Of a stretch of DNA of 43,830 bases, positions 27,527-36,450 are shown one piece after another. This DNA comes from Bodo saltans (lineage: Eukaryota > Euglenozoa > Kinetoplastea > Eubodonida > Bodonidae). The DNA lies in the NCBI GenBank assembly GCA_001460835.1, contig CYKH01000651.1, positions 1,014-44,843 of the forward strand, given 5' to 3'. Every line of letters begins with the position of its first letter. Within the stretch, counting starts at the first letter, position 1. Below the pieces are notes generated by a model. That model was given only the letters and a program-made list of their open reading frames with translations. It was not told the origin of the DNA and ran no database searches. Both the position numbers and the translations under genes were made by a program.

Positions 27527-28804
27527 ATGAATGCGTTTGGTGAACTAAAGATACTCAAGCGTTCCCCAGGAAAGCGGCGTCGATATCTATGGATGAGTTT
27601 GTCTGCCGTAGTGTTGATGATGCTATGCGGTGGGCAGCTGCTGCTGCTGAGTCGGCATGGGCGTCACAGTGCAGCTGACAGTTTTCACGAAATTCATCGT
27701 GAAAGCGAAAGTGCATGCCCGCCACCCACAGGTGTCGCTGCTTCATGGCGTATTATGGAACCCGCAGCCGGCGTCAGCAAATCCGCGTTGCGCAGCCTCT
27801 TCGACCAGTATCCCCAGCACTGGGGCGCCCCAAATAGCGATCCTGATATTGAGTCTTTCGCCCTCCACATCCCCTCAGCAGGAAGCAGCGACGATGCAAT
27901 GCAGACGTTCCCCACCATTGGCACAGTGCTGCAACGCTCGAGCGGCACAGTGCGTTTGTCGTTGAGCATTTATCAGCGGAAATTAAAGCGCAGCGATTTC
28001 GAATACTTCTCCATGAACTTCGTTCGCCCAGACATCATGAGAGCTACCAACGCCTCATGCGATGTGTGCTACGACACTAGAACCGCAGCCACTTTCCCTG
28101 CGCAGGAGGATACTGATGTCACAGGGCGTGCAGCTGCTGCTGAGCTTGCGCAATCATTGAACCATGTGATTGTTTGGCAGGTACTTCGAAGTGGCGGCCC
28201 TCGACTTTTGTACCTGCACAGTATCTTGAACCCATCCTTCTGTAGCCAGCTCATTGCGATGGCAAATAAAACGCTATCGCGAAGCACGGTGATGTTTGAC
28301 CGCAGCAGCGATGGTAAAACGGAAGGCTCTCAACTTGTGCATCAGGTGCGTACCTCCTCAGGAACATTTCTGACCTCCCACGCGGATAGGTTTTCGCCAG
28401 CTAACACTGCGCTTCGTGTCGCTGCGTCGTATGTGCTAGGCGTCCCGGAGTCATTCTTGGAGCCTACTCAAATTTTGCAGTACCATGCTGGTCAATACTA
28501 CGTCCCGCACCTCGACTATTTTGAGCTGGAGGGGGTGCACCGTGGTGGCCAACGCGTAGCGACAGTTCTGGTTTGGCTTAGTGACGTTGCGTGTGGCGGG
28601 GAGACCGCGTTCCCGGCTGCTAGAGTGCAGCTGCGACCAGCGAAAGGAGACGGTGTCATCTTTTTCAATGTGCAAGGCGGTGTGGGTCTCAACCCCGATC
28701 CCGCATCTTTGCATGCTGGTCAGCCTCCTCGAGGCACCAATGCCAGCAACGTGAAGTGGGTTGCTGTGCTGTGGGCACATCCAGCCGAATACAAGTCATC
28801 GTAG
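27527..28804 (+). CDS. Membrane-anchored prolyl 4-hydroxylase-like 2OG-Fe(II) dioxygenase, 425 aa
   Basis: Predicted to hydroxylate proline or a similar residue using 2-oxoglutarate, O2 and Fe(II). A short basic N-terminus is followed by one hydrophobic segment (~20-42), giving a type II signal-anchor layout with the enzyme in the ER/Golgi lumen. The catalytic domain is C-terminal (~240-425): iron ligands His328 and Asp330 in VPHLDYF, the P4H signature GGETAFP, distal His396 in LHAGQPP, and Lys410 in VKWVAVLW as the probable 2-oxoglutarate anchor. All catalytic residues are present. ATG 27527 is the first in-frame ATG; the open frame extends further upstream without one. The N-terminal half has no recognised domain. 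Substrate unknown. Confidence 0.85.
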   Translation: MNAFGELKILKRSPGKRRRYLWMSLSAVVLMMLCGGQLLLLSRHGRHSAADSFHEIHRESESACPPPTGVAASWRIMEPAAGVSKSALRSLFDQYPQHWGAPNSDPDIESFALHIPSAGSSDDAMQTFPTIGTVLQRSSGTVRLSLSIYQRKLKRSDFEYFSMNFVRPDIMRATNASCDVCYDTRTAATFPAQEDTDVTGRAAAAELAQSLNHVIVWQVLRSGGPRLLYLHSILNPSFCSQLIAMANKTLSRSTVMFDRSSDGKTEGSQLVHQVRTSSGTFLTSHADRFSPANTALRVAASYVLGVPESFLEPTQILQYHAGQYYVPHLDYFELEGVHRGGQRVATVLVWLSDVACGGETAFPAARVQLRPAKGDGVIFFNVQGGVGLNPDPASLHAGQPPRGTNASNVKWVAVLWAHPAEYKSS

Positions 28805-28856
28805 CCAAGTTTTCTCTTTATCTGTCCCTTAATGTTGCTGCATTGCGTCATTACCC

Positions 28857-28888
28857 AACTTTGTTGCTTTGCTGTGTTTTGTGAGTAG
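28857..28888 (+). promoter_or_regulatory. Candidate T-rich tract and AG acceptor for the 28904 gene
   Basis: A T/G-rich tract with many T runs precedes AG at 28884-28885 and 28887-28888, some 15-20 bases before ATG 28904. Assigned by analogy with kinetoplastid trans-splicing; weaker than other examples because G interrupts the tract. Confidence 0.35.
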
Positions 28889-28903
28889 GTATCACTTAAA
28901 CGC

Positions 28904-31129
28904 ATGAGGCGTGCCATCTTTGCATGCGGACCCCTCAGCGCGTCGTGGGATGTTGGTGGCTCGCGAGGCATTGCGTCCAAGGCGATGAGGAAAAAGGTTC
29001 GCGCGAGGGTTGCGTCAGTCGGAGATCCCTCGACAGAGACAGCTGCAGTGCCCACTGTTTTCTCCGCGTTGGCAGCAGATGCGTTGGCGCGTAACAGCAC
29101 CGAGCTGAACTTCGAAGGTTGGATTGACGATACTAAACACGAGCTAGCCGCACTCAGGAAGCATCGCTCATCCCCAGAGTATCGAGAGCTTCATCGACCA
29201 ACCAATACCAATGCGGCGATGGGTCTTTTCGGAGGTGAACCTGGGTTCGAGAAGAGCCATCGTGTGTGGGTAGATCCAGACAATTCTCATCTAAAGTACA
29301 TCTACAACGCCACCATGTTGTCGAAGAATATTCGCTACTCTCGGTACGGTTACTACAAACGCGAAATGCATCTGCTCGATATTGATAAGCTCGTCCGGCA
29401 TGCTCGCATGCTGCCTGCCCCTGGCAGACTTCTCACTGACTTTGTGTTTCAGAAAGTCCCACTTATGGACAAGGACTGTGCCGCCCTCCTGCGTTATGCG
29501 CACACCACACTGGTGAAGGTGACCGACGAGATGCGTGGCCCAGAGTTCCACAACATCGCAGAAGAGATGTTCGAACGGATGCTCTCAACGAATATCCCCC
29601 CGGTGGAGGTCGGCGTGGAGTCGCATACTGCGATGATCCGCTGCTGTGCGGTGGCAAAGAAGTGGAAAGAGGGATGGGATCAGTGTCGTGCTCGTGCATT
29701 GGAGCTTGAAGAAGAGTTCCTCAACACTTCCGCTGGTGCTGAGGGTGGCGGTGTTGGCGATGAGCGGGTGGGACTGTCGAGTGGGTTATCGACCACCAGC
29801 TTTGTGCTGGGCTCCCGTTTTTTTGATGCAGTTCTTGAACTGTGTGTTGCGTGTGAAAAACCCATGGAAGGCCTCACTGTTTTCGCCGAGTTCCTGGAGC
29901 GAGGTATCCTTCCGCAACCCTCAAGCCTCCAGCACGCCATGCACCTGCTGGCGATGGTGCCGGCCGCCACAACAGTCCCCCACGGTGGATCTCTGTCGCA
30001 AAGAGAAGCGTCCCTTGTGGCTCAATGCAACGACGTCTGGGGTTTATTCGAACTGTTCGGTCTGACGCGTGATGTGGCCTCCATTGCCGCTAGGATGCGA
30101 TGCTGTGCGCTTCTCAATTTCCCCCAGGGCGCACTGGAGGCGATGCGCGTGGCACATCAACTCAGCATCCCTCTCAACGAGAGCTGCTACCAATGGGTCA
30201 TGTACGCACTGCGCCACTCTCCTGATATGGGGGATTTCATTCTCGACCTCACCACACAAGCACAAGGAGCCGGTCTGTCCATCGACTACCGCCACGTCAC
30301 GTATGCGTTGATGTACTGCGCGATGCAGGGGGACGGCGATGCAGCGATGGTGATCTACCAGCAGCACGTTGTTCCACAGGACCTCAACTCCACGGCTGAG
30401 ATGCTACTGCTACTCCTTCAATCGTTCCGTCGCTCACCGTCTCCCACGGTCGATATGCTGCAGTGCGCGGAGGATGCGTGGCGACGGTTTCATCGTGTTG
30501 GTAGCGTCGTCGACTATCGTCAAGAGTCGTTAGAGGAAATGATGACGCTGTGCGCAAACCTTGGTGCGTCCGCAACTGCCTTCAGCTACCTAAAAGAGGC
30601 CATCGGCAAAGGGTGCGACATCACTGCGATTATGCTAAACGCGGTTCTGAAAGCGAATGCGTTGGCCCCATCTCCGAATGGATCTGCGTCGTTGGCAGAC
30701 GAAGTGGTGGAGATCTTTGGATTCCTCAAGGTGATTCCTACCCTGGACACCGCAGAGGCATTGCTAGCGTGCGACGAGGCGCATGGCTCCACCAAGCGGA
30801 GTCAAATGTTTACGAACGCGTTGGTAGATTACATCAAGTCTCAAGAGGAGGAGGGCAGTGCGGCGGAAGAGGGCGCGCTGGATGAACGAGAGGAGGAGGA
30901 AGAAAAACAAACGCGGCGGTTACGGCCGGTAGTAACCGCTGACCAGATGCTGGATGTAGTGGACATCCCTCCCCATCAGCTGCGACGGTTGAACACAGAT
31001 TTCAGGCTCGATGTGCTCGACATCAGTCTCAAGAAGCACGGCCAGACATCAGCTCAACCTGCCAAGTCTGACGATACATCAATAGTGCTTGATCGTGTGC
31101 AACCTTTTGGGCCTTGGCCAGGCTTGTAA
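28904..31129 (+). CDS. Probable mitochondrial PPR-like protein, 741 aa
   Basis: The N-terminus (about 40 residues) is Arg/Ala/Ser-rich with almost no acidic residues, like a mitochondrial targeting sequence. Several 35-residue helical stretches resemble pentatricopeptide repeats, for example the segment ending EFLERGILPQPSSLQHAM (~345) and those around residues 455-500 and 540-585, but they are divergent. A Glu-rich acidic patch lies near residues 645-665. PPR proteins bind organellar RNA, and kinetoplastids use many in mitoribosomes and RNA processing; a similar role here is inference. The alternative is another helical-repeat mitochondrial protein. The frame is intact. Confidence 0.55.
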   Translation: MRRAIFACGPLSASWDVGGSRGIASKAMRKKVRARVASVGDPSTETAAVPTVFSALAADALARNSTELNFEGWIDDTKHELAALRKHRSSPEYRELHRPTNTNAAMGLFGGEPGFEKSHRVWVDPDNSHLKYIYNATMLSKNIRYSRYGYYKREMHLLDIDKLVRHARMLPAPGRLLTDFVFQKVPLMDKDCAALLRYAHTTLVKVTDEMRGPEFHNIAEEMFERMLSTNIPPVEVGVESHTAMIRCCAVAKKWKEGWDQCRARALELEEEFLNTSAGAEGGGVGDERVGLSSGLSTTSFVLGSRFFDAVLELCVACEKPMEGLTVFAEFLERGILPQPSSLQHAMHLLAMVPAATTVPHGGSLSQREASLVAQCNDVWGLFELFGLTRDVASIAARMRCCALLNFPQGALEAMRVAHQLSIPLNESCYQWVMYALRHSPDMGDFILDLTTQAQGAGLSIDYRHVTYALMYCAMQGDGDAAMVIYQQHVVPQDLNSTAEMLLLLLQSFRRSPSPTVDMLQCAEDAWRRFHRVGSVVDYRQESLEEMMTLCANLGASATAFSYLKEAIGKGCDITAIMLNAVLKANALAPSPNGSASLADEVVEIFGFLKVIPTLDTAEALLACDEAHGSTKRSQMFTNALVDYIKSQEEEGSAAEEGALDEREEEEEKQTRRLRPVVTADQMLDVVDIPPHQLRRLNTDFRLDVLDISLKKHGQTSAQPAKSDDTSIVLDRVQPFGPWPGL

Positions 31130-31454
31130 TTATCTGATGAATAACTCCAGATATACGAAGCTTTTTGAAAACTTCTGGGTTTCTACTTTACCTCACACAG
31201 TTCATTTCTTTGATGGTTGAGGAATATGCAGGCTTACAACGACGTATCGCTCAAAACGCAAAGTGTTTCCTTTTTCTATGTTTCTTTTTTCTACCAATAC
31301 CAATTAGAAGCAGAGAAGCTTGCGCTTCAATGATCCACTGAACGTTGAACGCAAGAAAAAAAATACAAACACACACACACTCACACACACGCACCTCTCT
31401 GCGCACCACCGCACCACCGGAAGAAGGTAGGGAGTCTTGCGCCCTTCTCACTCA
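31130..31454 (+). other. Intergenic region with CA microsatellite
   Basis: No gene seen. A T/C-rich tract lies near 31265-31290, followed by AG at about 31309-31313. A CA-rich repeat covers about 31366-31395. Both precede the SMP gene. Confidence 0.6.
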
Positions 31455-32558
31455 ATGCTGCAGTTTGATTGGCCTAAGGTGTGGGACCAGGAGGTGGTGC
31501 GGTCGATTACCACAGCTCTCGAGACCACCATCCGGAACGCTCTTTCCAAAACGCCATCTGACCTGATTCGGGGAAGTGTCATTATCGACGAGTTACATTT
31601 TGGATCCGTGCCTCCCGTCATCGCATTGAGCAGCGTGCGTGAACTTAGCCCTGCTCATTCAGCAGTTGTTGTCAGTTTTAAGTATGCTGGAGATGCAAGC
31701 ATTGCACTAAGAGGCCTCCAGTTAAACCTCGACACGACAACCTACGTCAATGAAAAGGGCGAGGACGCGAACCACGCCGTACCGTTCTTCTGCCCATTTG
31801 TGATGTCGTTGGTGGACCTTGTCATTGAAGGCAATGTCCTCGTAGAGGTGTGCATCACGACAGCCCCGGCGACGCCGTCAACGCACTTGTCTCCCGTTGC
31901 AGGCACAGCACCACCAGCACCTTCTTCTTCTCGTGTGTCGGTTGGACGACTACTTCCCTCGCACGTGTTGAACGCAACCACAATTCGTGGTCACGGCGTC
32001 CTTGGGCTGGAAGGGGGCTCTGTATCAAGGGCAGGGTCATCGCGTGCTGTATCTCCAACGTCTTCCACGTTAGGAATGCCTTCATTCGAATCGAGGCTCA
32101 ACACATCGGTAACTGCAAGTGATACGTCGTTTGTGCGACGGCCTGTGCGGCAAAGTGGTGTTGGGTTGTTGTTTGGTGCTGGGGGTCGTCGAGGGATGCG
32201 ACATCCAGATGCCCCTGTGTCTGAGTACGCATCACCGTCGCGGTATGGCATCGGTACCCTCGAAGGCAGCTTCGCCTCCGACGCAGTGGGCTGGCAACCT
32301 GCGGTCTCTGCAGCTACCGTGACTGCTTCCACGTCGCCACCCCAGTTTCTTCTTGGTGACTTAGCTAACCATCGTGTCAAAATCACAAAGAAAACAATCC
32401 TGCTGCAATTATTTGGCGACCCTATCAAAATGTTCAAGGTGGAATCCAATTTTGCACCAGTTCAGGGTGCAAATGAAAAGATCGCTGCCCAACTAAGGAA
32501 CGTGTTGGCGCCAGCGATCGAGCGACTGAAGACGGAAGGACTCTCGATTCACCTGTGA
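31455..32558 (+). CDS. SMP-domain (MDM12-like) lipid-transfer protein, 367 aa
   Basis: SMP proteins carry lipids between membranes at contact sites; MDM12 is the soluble subunit of the ER-mitochondria ERMES complex. The N-terminus MLQFDWPKVW resembles the start of MDM12. The signature I-x-G-x-V-x-I-x-E-L-x-F-G-x-x-P-P is present (GSVIIDELHFGSVPP, residues ~37-51). A low-complexity Ser/Thr/Pro and Gly/Arg insert (~135-285) splits the domain, and it closes with LFGDPIKMFKVESNF near the C-terminus, as in MDM12. No signal peptide or membrane helix, arguing against MMM1. Start is ATG 31455; the frame is open a little further upstream but without ATG. MDM12 versus MDM34 remains open. Confidence 0.65.
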   Translation: MLQFDWPKVWDQEVVRSITTALETTIRNALSKTPSDLIRGSVIIDELHFGSVPPVIALSSVRELSPAHSAVVVSFKYAGDASIALRGLQLNLDTTTYVNEKGEDANHAVPFFCPFVMSLVDLVIEGNVLVEVCITTAPATPSTHLSPVAGTAPPAPSSSRVSVGRLLPSHVLNATTIRGHGVLGLEGGSVSRAGSSRAVSPTSSTLGMPSFESRLNTSVTASDTSFVRRPVRQSGVGLLFGAGGRRGMRHPDAPVSEYASPSRYGIGTLEGSFASDAVGWQPAVSAATVTASTSPPQFLLGDLANHRVKITKKTILLQLFGDPIKMFKVESNFAPVQGANEKIAAQLRNVLAPAIERLKTEGLSIHL

Positions 32559-32640
32559 CGAAAAATTCACTATTGTTGTTCTTCACTAACGATAAACGCT
32601 TGTTTGTTAAATCTGATGTTTCTTTCCTCCACCTAACATT

Positions 32641-32699
32641 AAGAGAGCGAGAAGGAGAGAGAGAGAAAAATAAAAATAGAAGGGGAGTAAGGAGGAGCC
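32641..32699. repeat. Purine-rich (GA/AAAT) tract
   Basis: A nearly pure A/G stretch in the 3' flank of the SMP gene, opposite in sense to the pyrimidine tracts used for trans-splicing on this strand. Low-complexity only; no function assigned. Confidence 0.6.
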
Positions 32700-32853
32700 T
32701 TGCAAAATAGGAAGACGTGAAAACAAAAACACTCCAACTCTCTCATACCCTGTGAAGGACAGAATCACTCGAACGCGCCACCACAACACACCTTTTTATC
32801 AACATCATCACACAGTCTTTATAACTTGTGCTAACACATCATCTATTATTATC

Positions 32854-35800
32854 ATGGATGACAAACGAGTGCTCGTGGCCATCCGTGCTCGGCCGAAACT
32901 AGAAAACGCTATCAACGCCCTGCAGTCGAATGAAAGGTACCAGATGGAGGCTGCCGCGAAAACATCAGATAGTACGATTCGCTTATCTGACGGAAAAGTC
33001 GGGCGCGACGGAAAGACGCACAACTTTAGTTACGATCTTGTGTTCGATAAAGATAGCACGCAGCTGGACGTTTACGAAGAGACGACCCTGGATGCGGTGG
33101 ATGCGGTCCTGATGGGGTGCAATGCAACCGTGATGACCTACGGCCAGACTGGATCAGGCAAGACGTACACAGTGCTTGGTTCTGTGAAGAAGAACCCCCT
33201 CACCAACGATATTATCACCGGTGACACCGGCTTGTTCCTGCGAGCCCTGAAAGATATTCTCACATTTGCCGAACAGCGAGCCAAGGATATTCATCTTGTT
33301 GTTGGCCTAAGCGTGATTGAAATCTACCTTGACGAGGTGCGAGACTTACTTTCTCCCGAGCCGACGCCACCGACGGTGAACGTTTCGATCATCCGTGATA
33401 TGCTCTCCATGCCTAACCTCACGTACAAACCGATTCAGGATCTCAATGATGCGGTGCAAGCCTACAAACTAGCCAACGCTCGCCGTGTGAGCAGAGCCAC
33501 CGCAGCCAACGACACGTCGTCTCGGTCCCATGCTGTGTTTTCTATAGAAGTGTTTCAACAAGTGAGGACCGCTGCCAACCCATACCCGATGGCTGCCAAG
33601 GAGTTGTGCGAGTTGCGTGAGAAGCAACAACTAGCAGCGAACACAAGCAGCTCTGGTGCTGTGGCAACGCCTGTGATAGATTCGTCATCGGTGTTGTCAG
33701 CGAGACAAGCAAGCTTCGCAGGAGCAGCAGCCGCCAACAGCGTCGTGTCGCCAGTCGCCTCCAACTCCGCGCAAAGCCCAGCATCGTCGCTCACCCCCCT
33801 CACCGCATCAGCCGCGGATGCTCCAGGATCTTCCTTCCGTGTGTCCAACCCCCAACTGGTAGTCCCAGGTAAGCCCTCCATCATGTTCTCCAAACTTGTC
33901 CTTACCGATCTCGCAGGTAGTGAGAAGCTGAAGAACTCCAAGGTGCGAGGGGACGGCCTTGAGGAGCTCAAGAAAATCAATGCGTCGCTTACAGCCCTGG
34001 GCAACGTGGTCCACAGCTTGTATGAGGGTGCCAAGTACATTCCGTACCGAGACTCAAAGTTGACGGTGATGATGCGAGAATCCTTTGCCGCACCAAATAG
34101 TAAAATCGTGTTGATTGCGAATGTGAGTCCAACGGTGTTGACCTTCGACGAAACGTTGTCGACGCTATTTTTCGCCGACAAGGTGAAGGGGATGAAGGTG
34201 GACAACCCACAAGGAGCTGACGTCGCAAGACTGGAGGTCGAGTTCCTGAACACGATGAAAACACTTGAGGAGCTCGCAGCAGACTTGCGTGTTGCCGGGG
34301 CGACGCATGATTATATTGTAGGCGGTGTCCGCTTGCGTGCCAAGCCAGAGACAATTCATTTACCTTTGGCGGTGCTTAAGAGATCACCAGCACAATCGCT
34401 GAATGCTCGTGAGCGAGAGCTCAAAGCACTGTATGGTGAGAGTTCCTTGGCAGCTTCCAGAGCAGCACAGGAGGGCAGAAAAGAAGAACTGCAAAAGATG
34501 TTAGATGACCTTCATGCTGCGGAGAGCGGGACGCTTGTTGGTGGATACAAGCAGGTGCGACAACGCGTGGAGACAATGCTGACGGAGGCTGCCACGTCAC
34601 GTAGGAACGATGAGACAGAGGTTCGTGAGGTGATGGCAGAGATCCAACAACAAGTGGTGGAGGCACAAGAAGCGCTCGCCCAGCTAGAGTCTGATCACAT
34701 TCGTCTCGAACCCAAGAAAACATCGCTGCCTCCCACGTTAGCAGAAATGTCGTCCCTTATTGTAGTCCTCGACGAACAGATCGTAGAGATGGAACGAAAG
34801 GTGTTTGAAGCGAACCGAGAACACGATGAGTCGTGGACCGATGCGCAGCGCACGCACGCGCTTCAGCAAACGCAATGGGCAAGCTCCTCGAAGTTTGCTG
34901 ACGGCTGTTTGTCTGTGTGGAGCTTGCGCTCAGCTTACGCACGTGCACGCAGCGACAACATTGCATTGATGCTCCAGACGTCCAATACGAAGCATGAAAG
35001 TGAAACTGCCGACGTCACCCATTGGATTCGGTCTGCAGTGGTGCGTATTGCTCGCAACGCGGTTGCCACCGCCATTTCACGCGCAAGACGGGCGCCATCG
35101 ACCCGCCCCGCCGCTCGATCCGTTGCGGGAAGCAAGGCCGGCTCCACCTCCGACTTGAACTCCACTCGCCGCTCCGACCCTGAAGGAGACTTGACCCCAT
35201 CTAACGGCGATGAGGCAACTGAAGTCAAGCGTGCAACCACCAAGCGCCGTGGTACGTTGTACGACCAGCCCACTCTGATCAAAGAAATTTTAGCATACGT
35301 GCAATATGGCTGCACCATTTTGAAGTACGGCCGCAGCGGTGCGCCACATTATCGCACCTTCTACATCATCACCAACGACGAAGAGGGATCACGATTGTGT
35401 TGGGATGAAGAGGACGACGGGAGACGGCTGGGCAAAGGCAGCAGTATTACATTAGCTAGTGTGACGGCTGTGTTGCTCGGTCGCTCCACGCCTGTGTTCG
35501 CCCGGATCCCGGGCATGGAGGGATACTACAACAGTTTCAGCCTTGAGTATGTCAGCAAGCAACAGACTCGCACACTAGACTTGGTGTGCGATACAGATGC
35601 GGAGTTGGAGTCTTGGGTGATTGCTATCTGCTACCTCACGAAGAAGAATCCCATCTTTGCGAAGCCCTTAACGCTACAGACGTACAATGCCACATCACAG
35701 CTTGATATGAATGAAGTTCAAATGTGCAGTGAATGGCATATTCCGCCTGATGTGTTCATGAGCTGCAAGCGTCGGGTGCTAGAGGCAAAGCAACGGACAA

Positions 35801-35955
35801 AGAATCTAGCCGTCAAGATGTCGCCAGGTGATGTTCGAATGTTGACTCAGTTGGACATCTTCCGATCATCTGCCGTCTGGAGGCACTTCGAGAGTACGGG
35901 GCTTGTGGAAAACCCCTTTGATCGACTGTACAGCTACCTCGAGTTTGAGTACTGA
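32854..35955 (+). CDS. Kinesin with expanded motor loop and C-terminal PH domain, 1033 aa
   Basis: Microtubule motor likely to carry or contact membranes. N-terminal motor: VLVAIRARP (~6), P-loop GQTGSGKT (~97), switch I NDTSSRSH (~219), switch II LTDLAGSEK (~350), closing with LSTLFFADKVKGMK. Roughly 120 residues separate SSRSHAVF from LTDLAGSE, where about 25 are usual, because of a Ser/Ala/Pro-rich insert (~245-340). Coiled-coil segments follow (~510-720), then an Arg/Ser-rich linker. A PH-like domain lies at ~804-931 (VQYGCTILKYG...DTDAELESWVIAI, with the invariant Trp near its end). ATG 32854 starts directly before the first motor strand, the expected position. Kinesin class uncertain. 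Confidence 0.88.
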   Translation: MDDKRVLVAIRARPKLENAINALQSNERYQMEAAAKTSDSTIRLSDGKVGRDGKTHNFSYDLVFDKDSTQLDVYEETTLDAVDAVLMGCNATVMTYGQTGSGKTYTVLGSVKKNPLTNDIITGDTGLFLRALKDILTFAEQRAKDIHLVVGLSVIEIYLDEVRDLLSPEPTPPTVNVSIIRDMLSMPNLTYKPIQDLNDAVQAYKLANARRVSRATAANDTSSRSHAVFSIEVFQQVRTAANPYPMAAKELCELREKQQLAANTSSSGAVATPVIDSSSVLSARQASFAGAAAANSVVSPVASNSAQSPASSLTPLTASAADAPGSSFRVSNPQLVVPGKPSIMFSKLVLTDLAGSEKLKNSKVRGDGLEELKKINASLTALGNVVHSLYEGAKYIPYRDSKLTVMMRESFAAPNSKIVLIANVSPTVLTFDETLSTLFFADKVKGMKVDNPQGADVARLEVEFLNTMKTLEELAADLRVAGATHDYIVGGVRLRAKPETIHLPLAVLKRSPAQSLNARERELKALYGESSLAASRAAQEGRKEELQKMLDDLHAAESGTLVGGYKQVRQRVETMLTEAATSRRNDETEVREVMAEIQQQVVEAQEALAQLESDHIRLEPKKTSLPPTLAEMSSLIVVLDEQIVEMERKVFEANREHDESWTDAQRTHALQQTQWASSSKFADGCLSVWSLRSAYARARSDNIALMLQTSNTKHESETADVTHWIRSAVVRIARNAVATAISRARRAPSTRPAARSVAGSKAGSTSDLNSTRRSDPEGDLTPSNGDEATEVKRATTKRRGTLYDQPTLIKEILAYVQYGCTILKYGRSGAPHYRTFYIITNDEEGSRLCWDEEDDGRRLGKGSSITLASVTAVLLGRSTPVFARIPGMEGYYNSFSLEYVSKQQTRTLDLVCDTDAELESWVIAICYLTKKNPIFAKPLTLQTYNATSQLDMNEVQMCSEWHIPPDVFMSCKRRVLEAKQRTKNLAVKMSPGDVRMLTQLDIFRSSAVWRHFESTGLVENPFDRLYSYLEFEY

Positions 35956-36450
35956 TGACGATAAGTCAGCTACAACATTTCAAAGAATATTTCACGTTGT
36001 TAATTTTTGGAAATATTGATTCCTCTCCTCCACGCACCACATGCTGTGCTCACGTTACACACAACTCATCATGAGATTGTATTCCTAGATCTCCCTTCTC
36101 TAGAAGGGCTTGCATAGCGATTTTTTCGCAGCCCTCTGTGATTTTTCTAAAGAACAATGTGAACCTACAAACAACTGATGAACAACTACAACTATCAAAT
36201 CATAACGGGTCGACATCGCAACTTTTTTTTTGTCGCCCTTTTTTTTTTCAATGTGAACCTACAAACAACTGATGAACAACTACAACTACCAATCATAACA
36301 GTCGACATCGCAACTTTTTTTTTTGCCGACACAAGACACCATCCCCATTACATTTCCCTTTTCTCAACCGCGGAACAAGGTGGATAGACTTAAAGAAAAT
36401 ACACACACTGGATCAAAAAGTGTCACAGAAGAAGCGCGGCACTCGAGACG
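35956..36450 (+). other. Intergenic region holding a 94-bp tandem duplication
   Basis: No gene seen. The main content is the 94-bp duplicated block with T9/T10 runs. To its right, a C/T-rich segment (about 36338-36366) and AG at about 36378 could serve the U1-70K gene as trans-splice signal. Confidence 0.65.
36155..36332 (+). repeat. 94-bp imperfect tandem duplication with T9/T10 runs
   Basis: Copy 1 begins with caatgtgaacc at 36155 and copy 2 at 36249. The copies share a long identical core and then differ by several substitutions and small indels (around 36194-36213 versus 36288-36305). T runs: nine at 36223, ten at 36239 and ten at 36315. The last is followed by gccg, as at both T10 runs in the polymerase gene. 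Confidence 0.9.
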
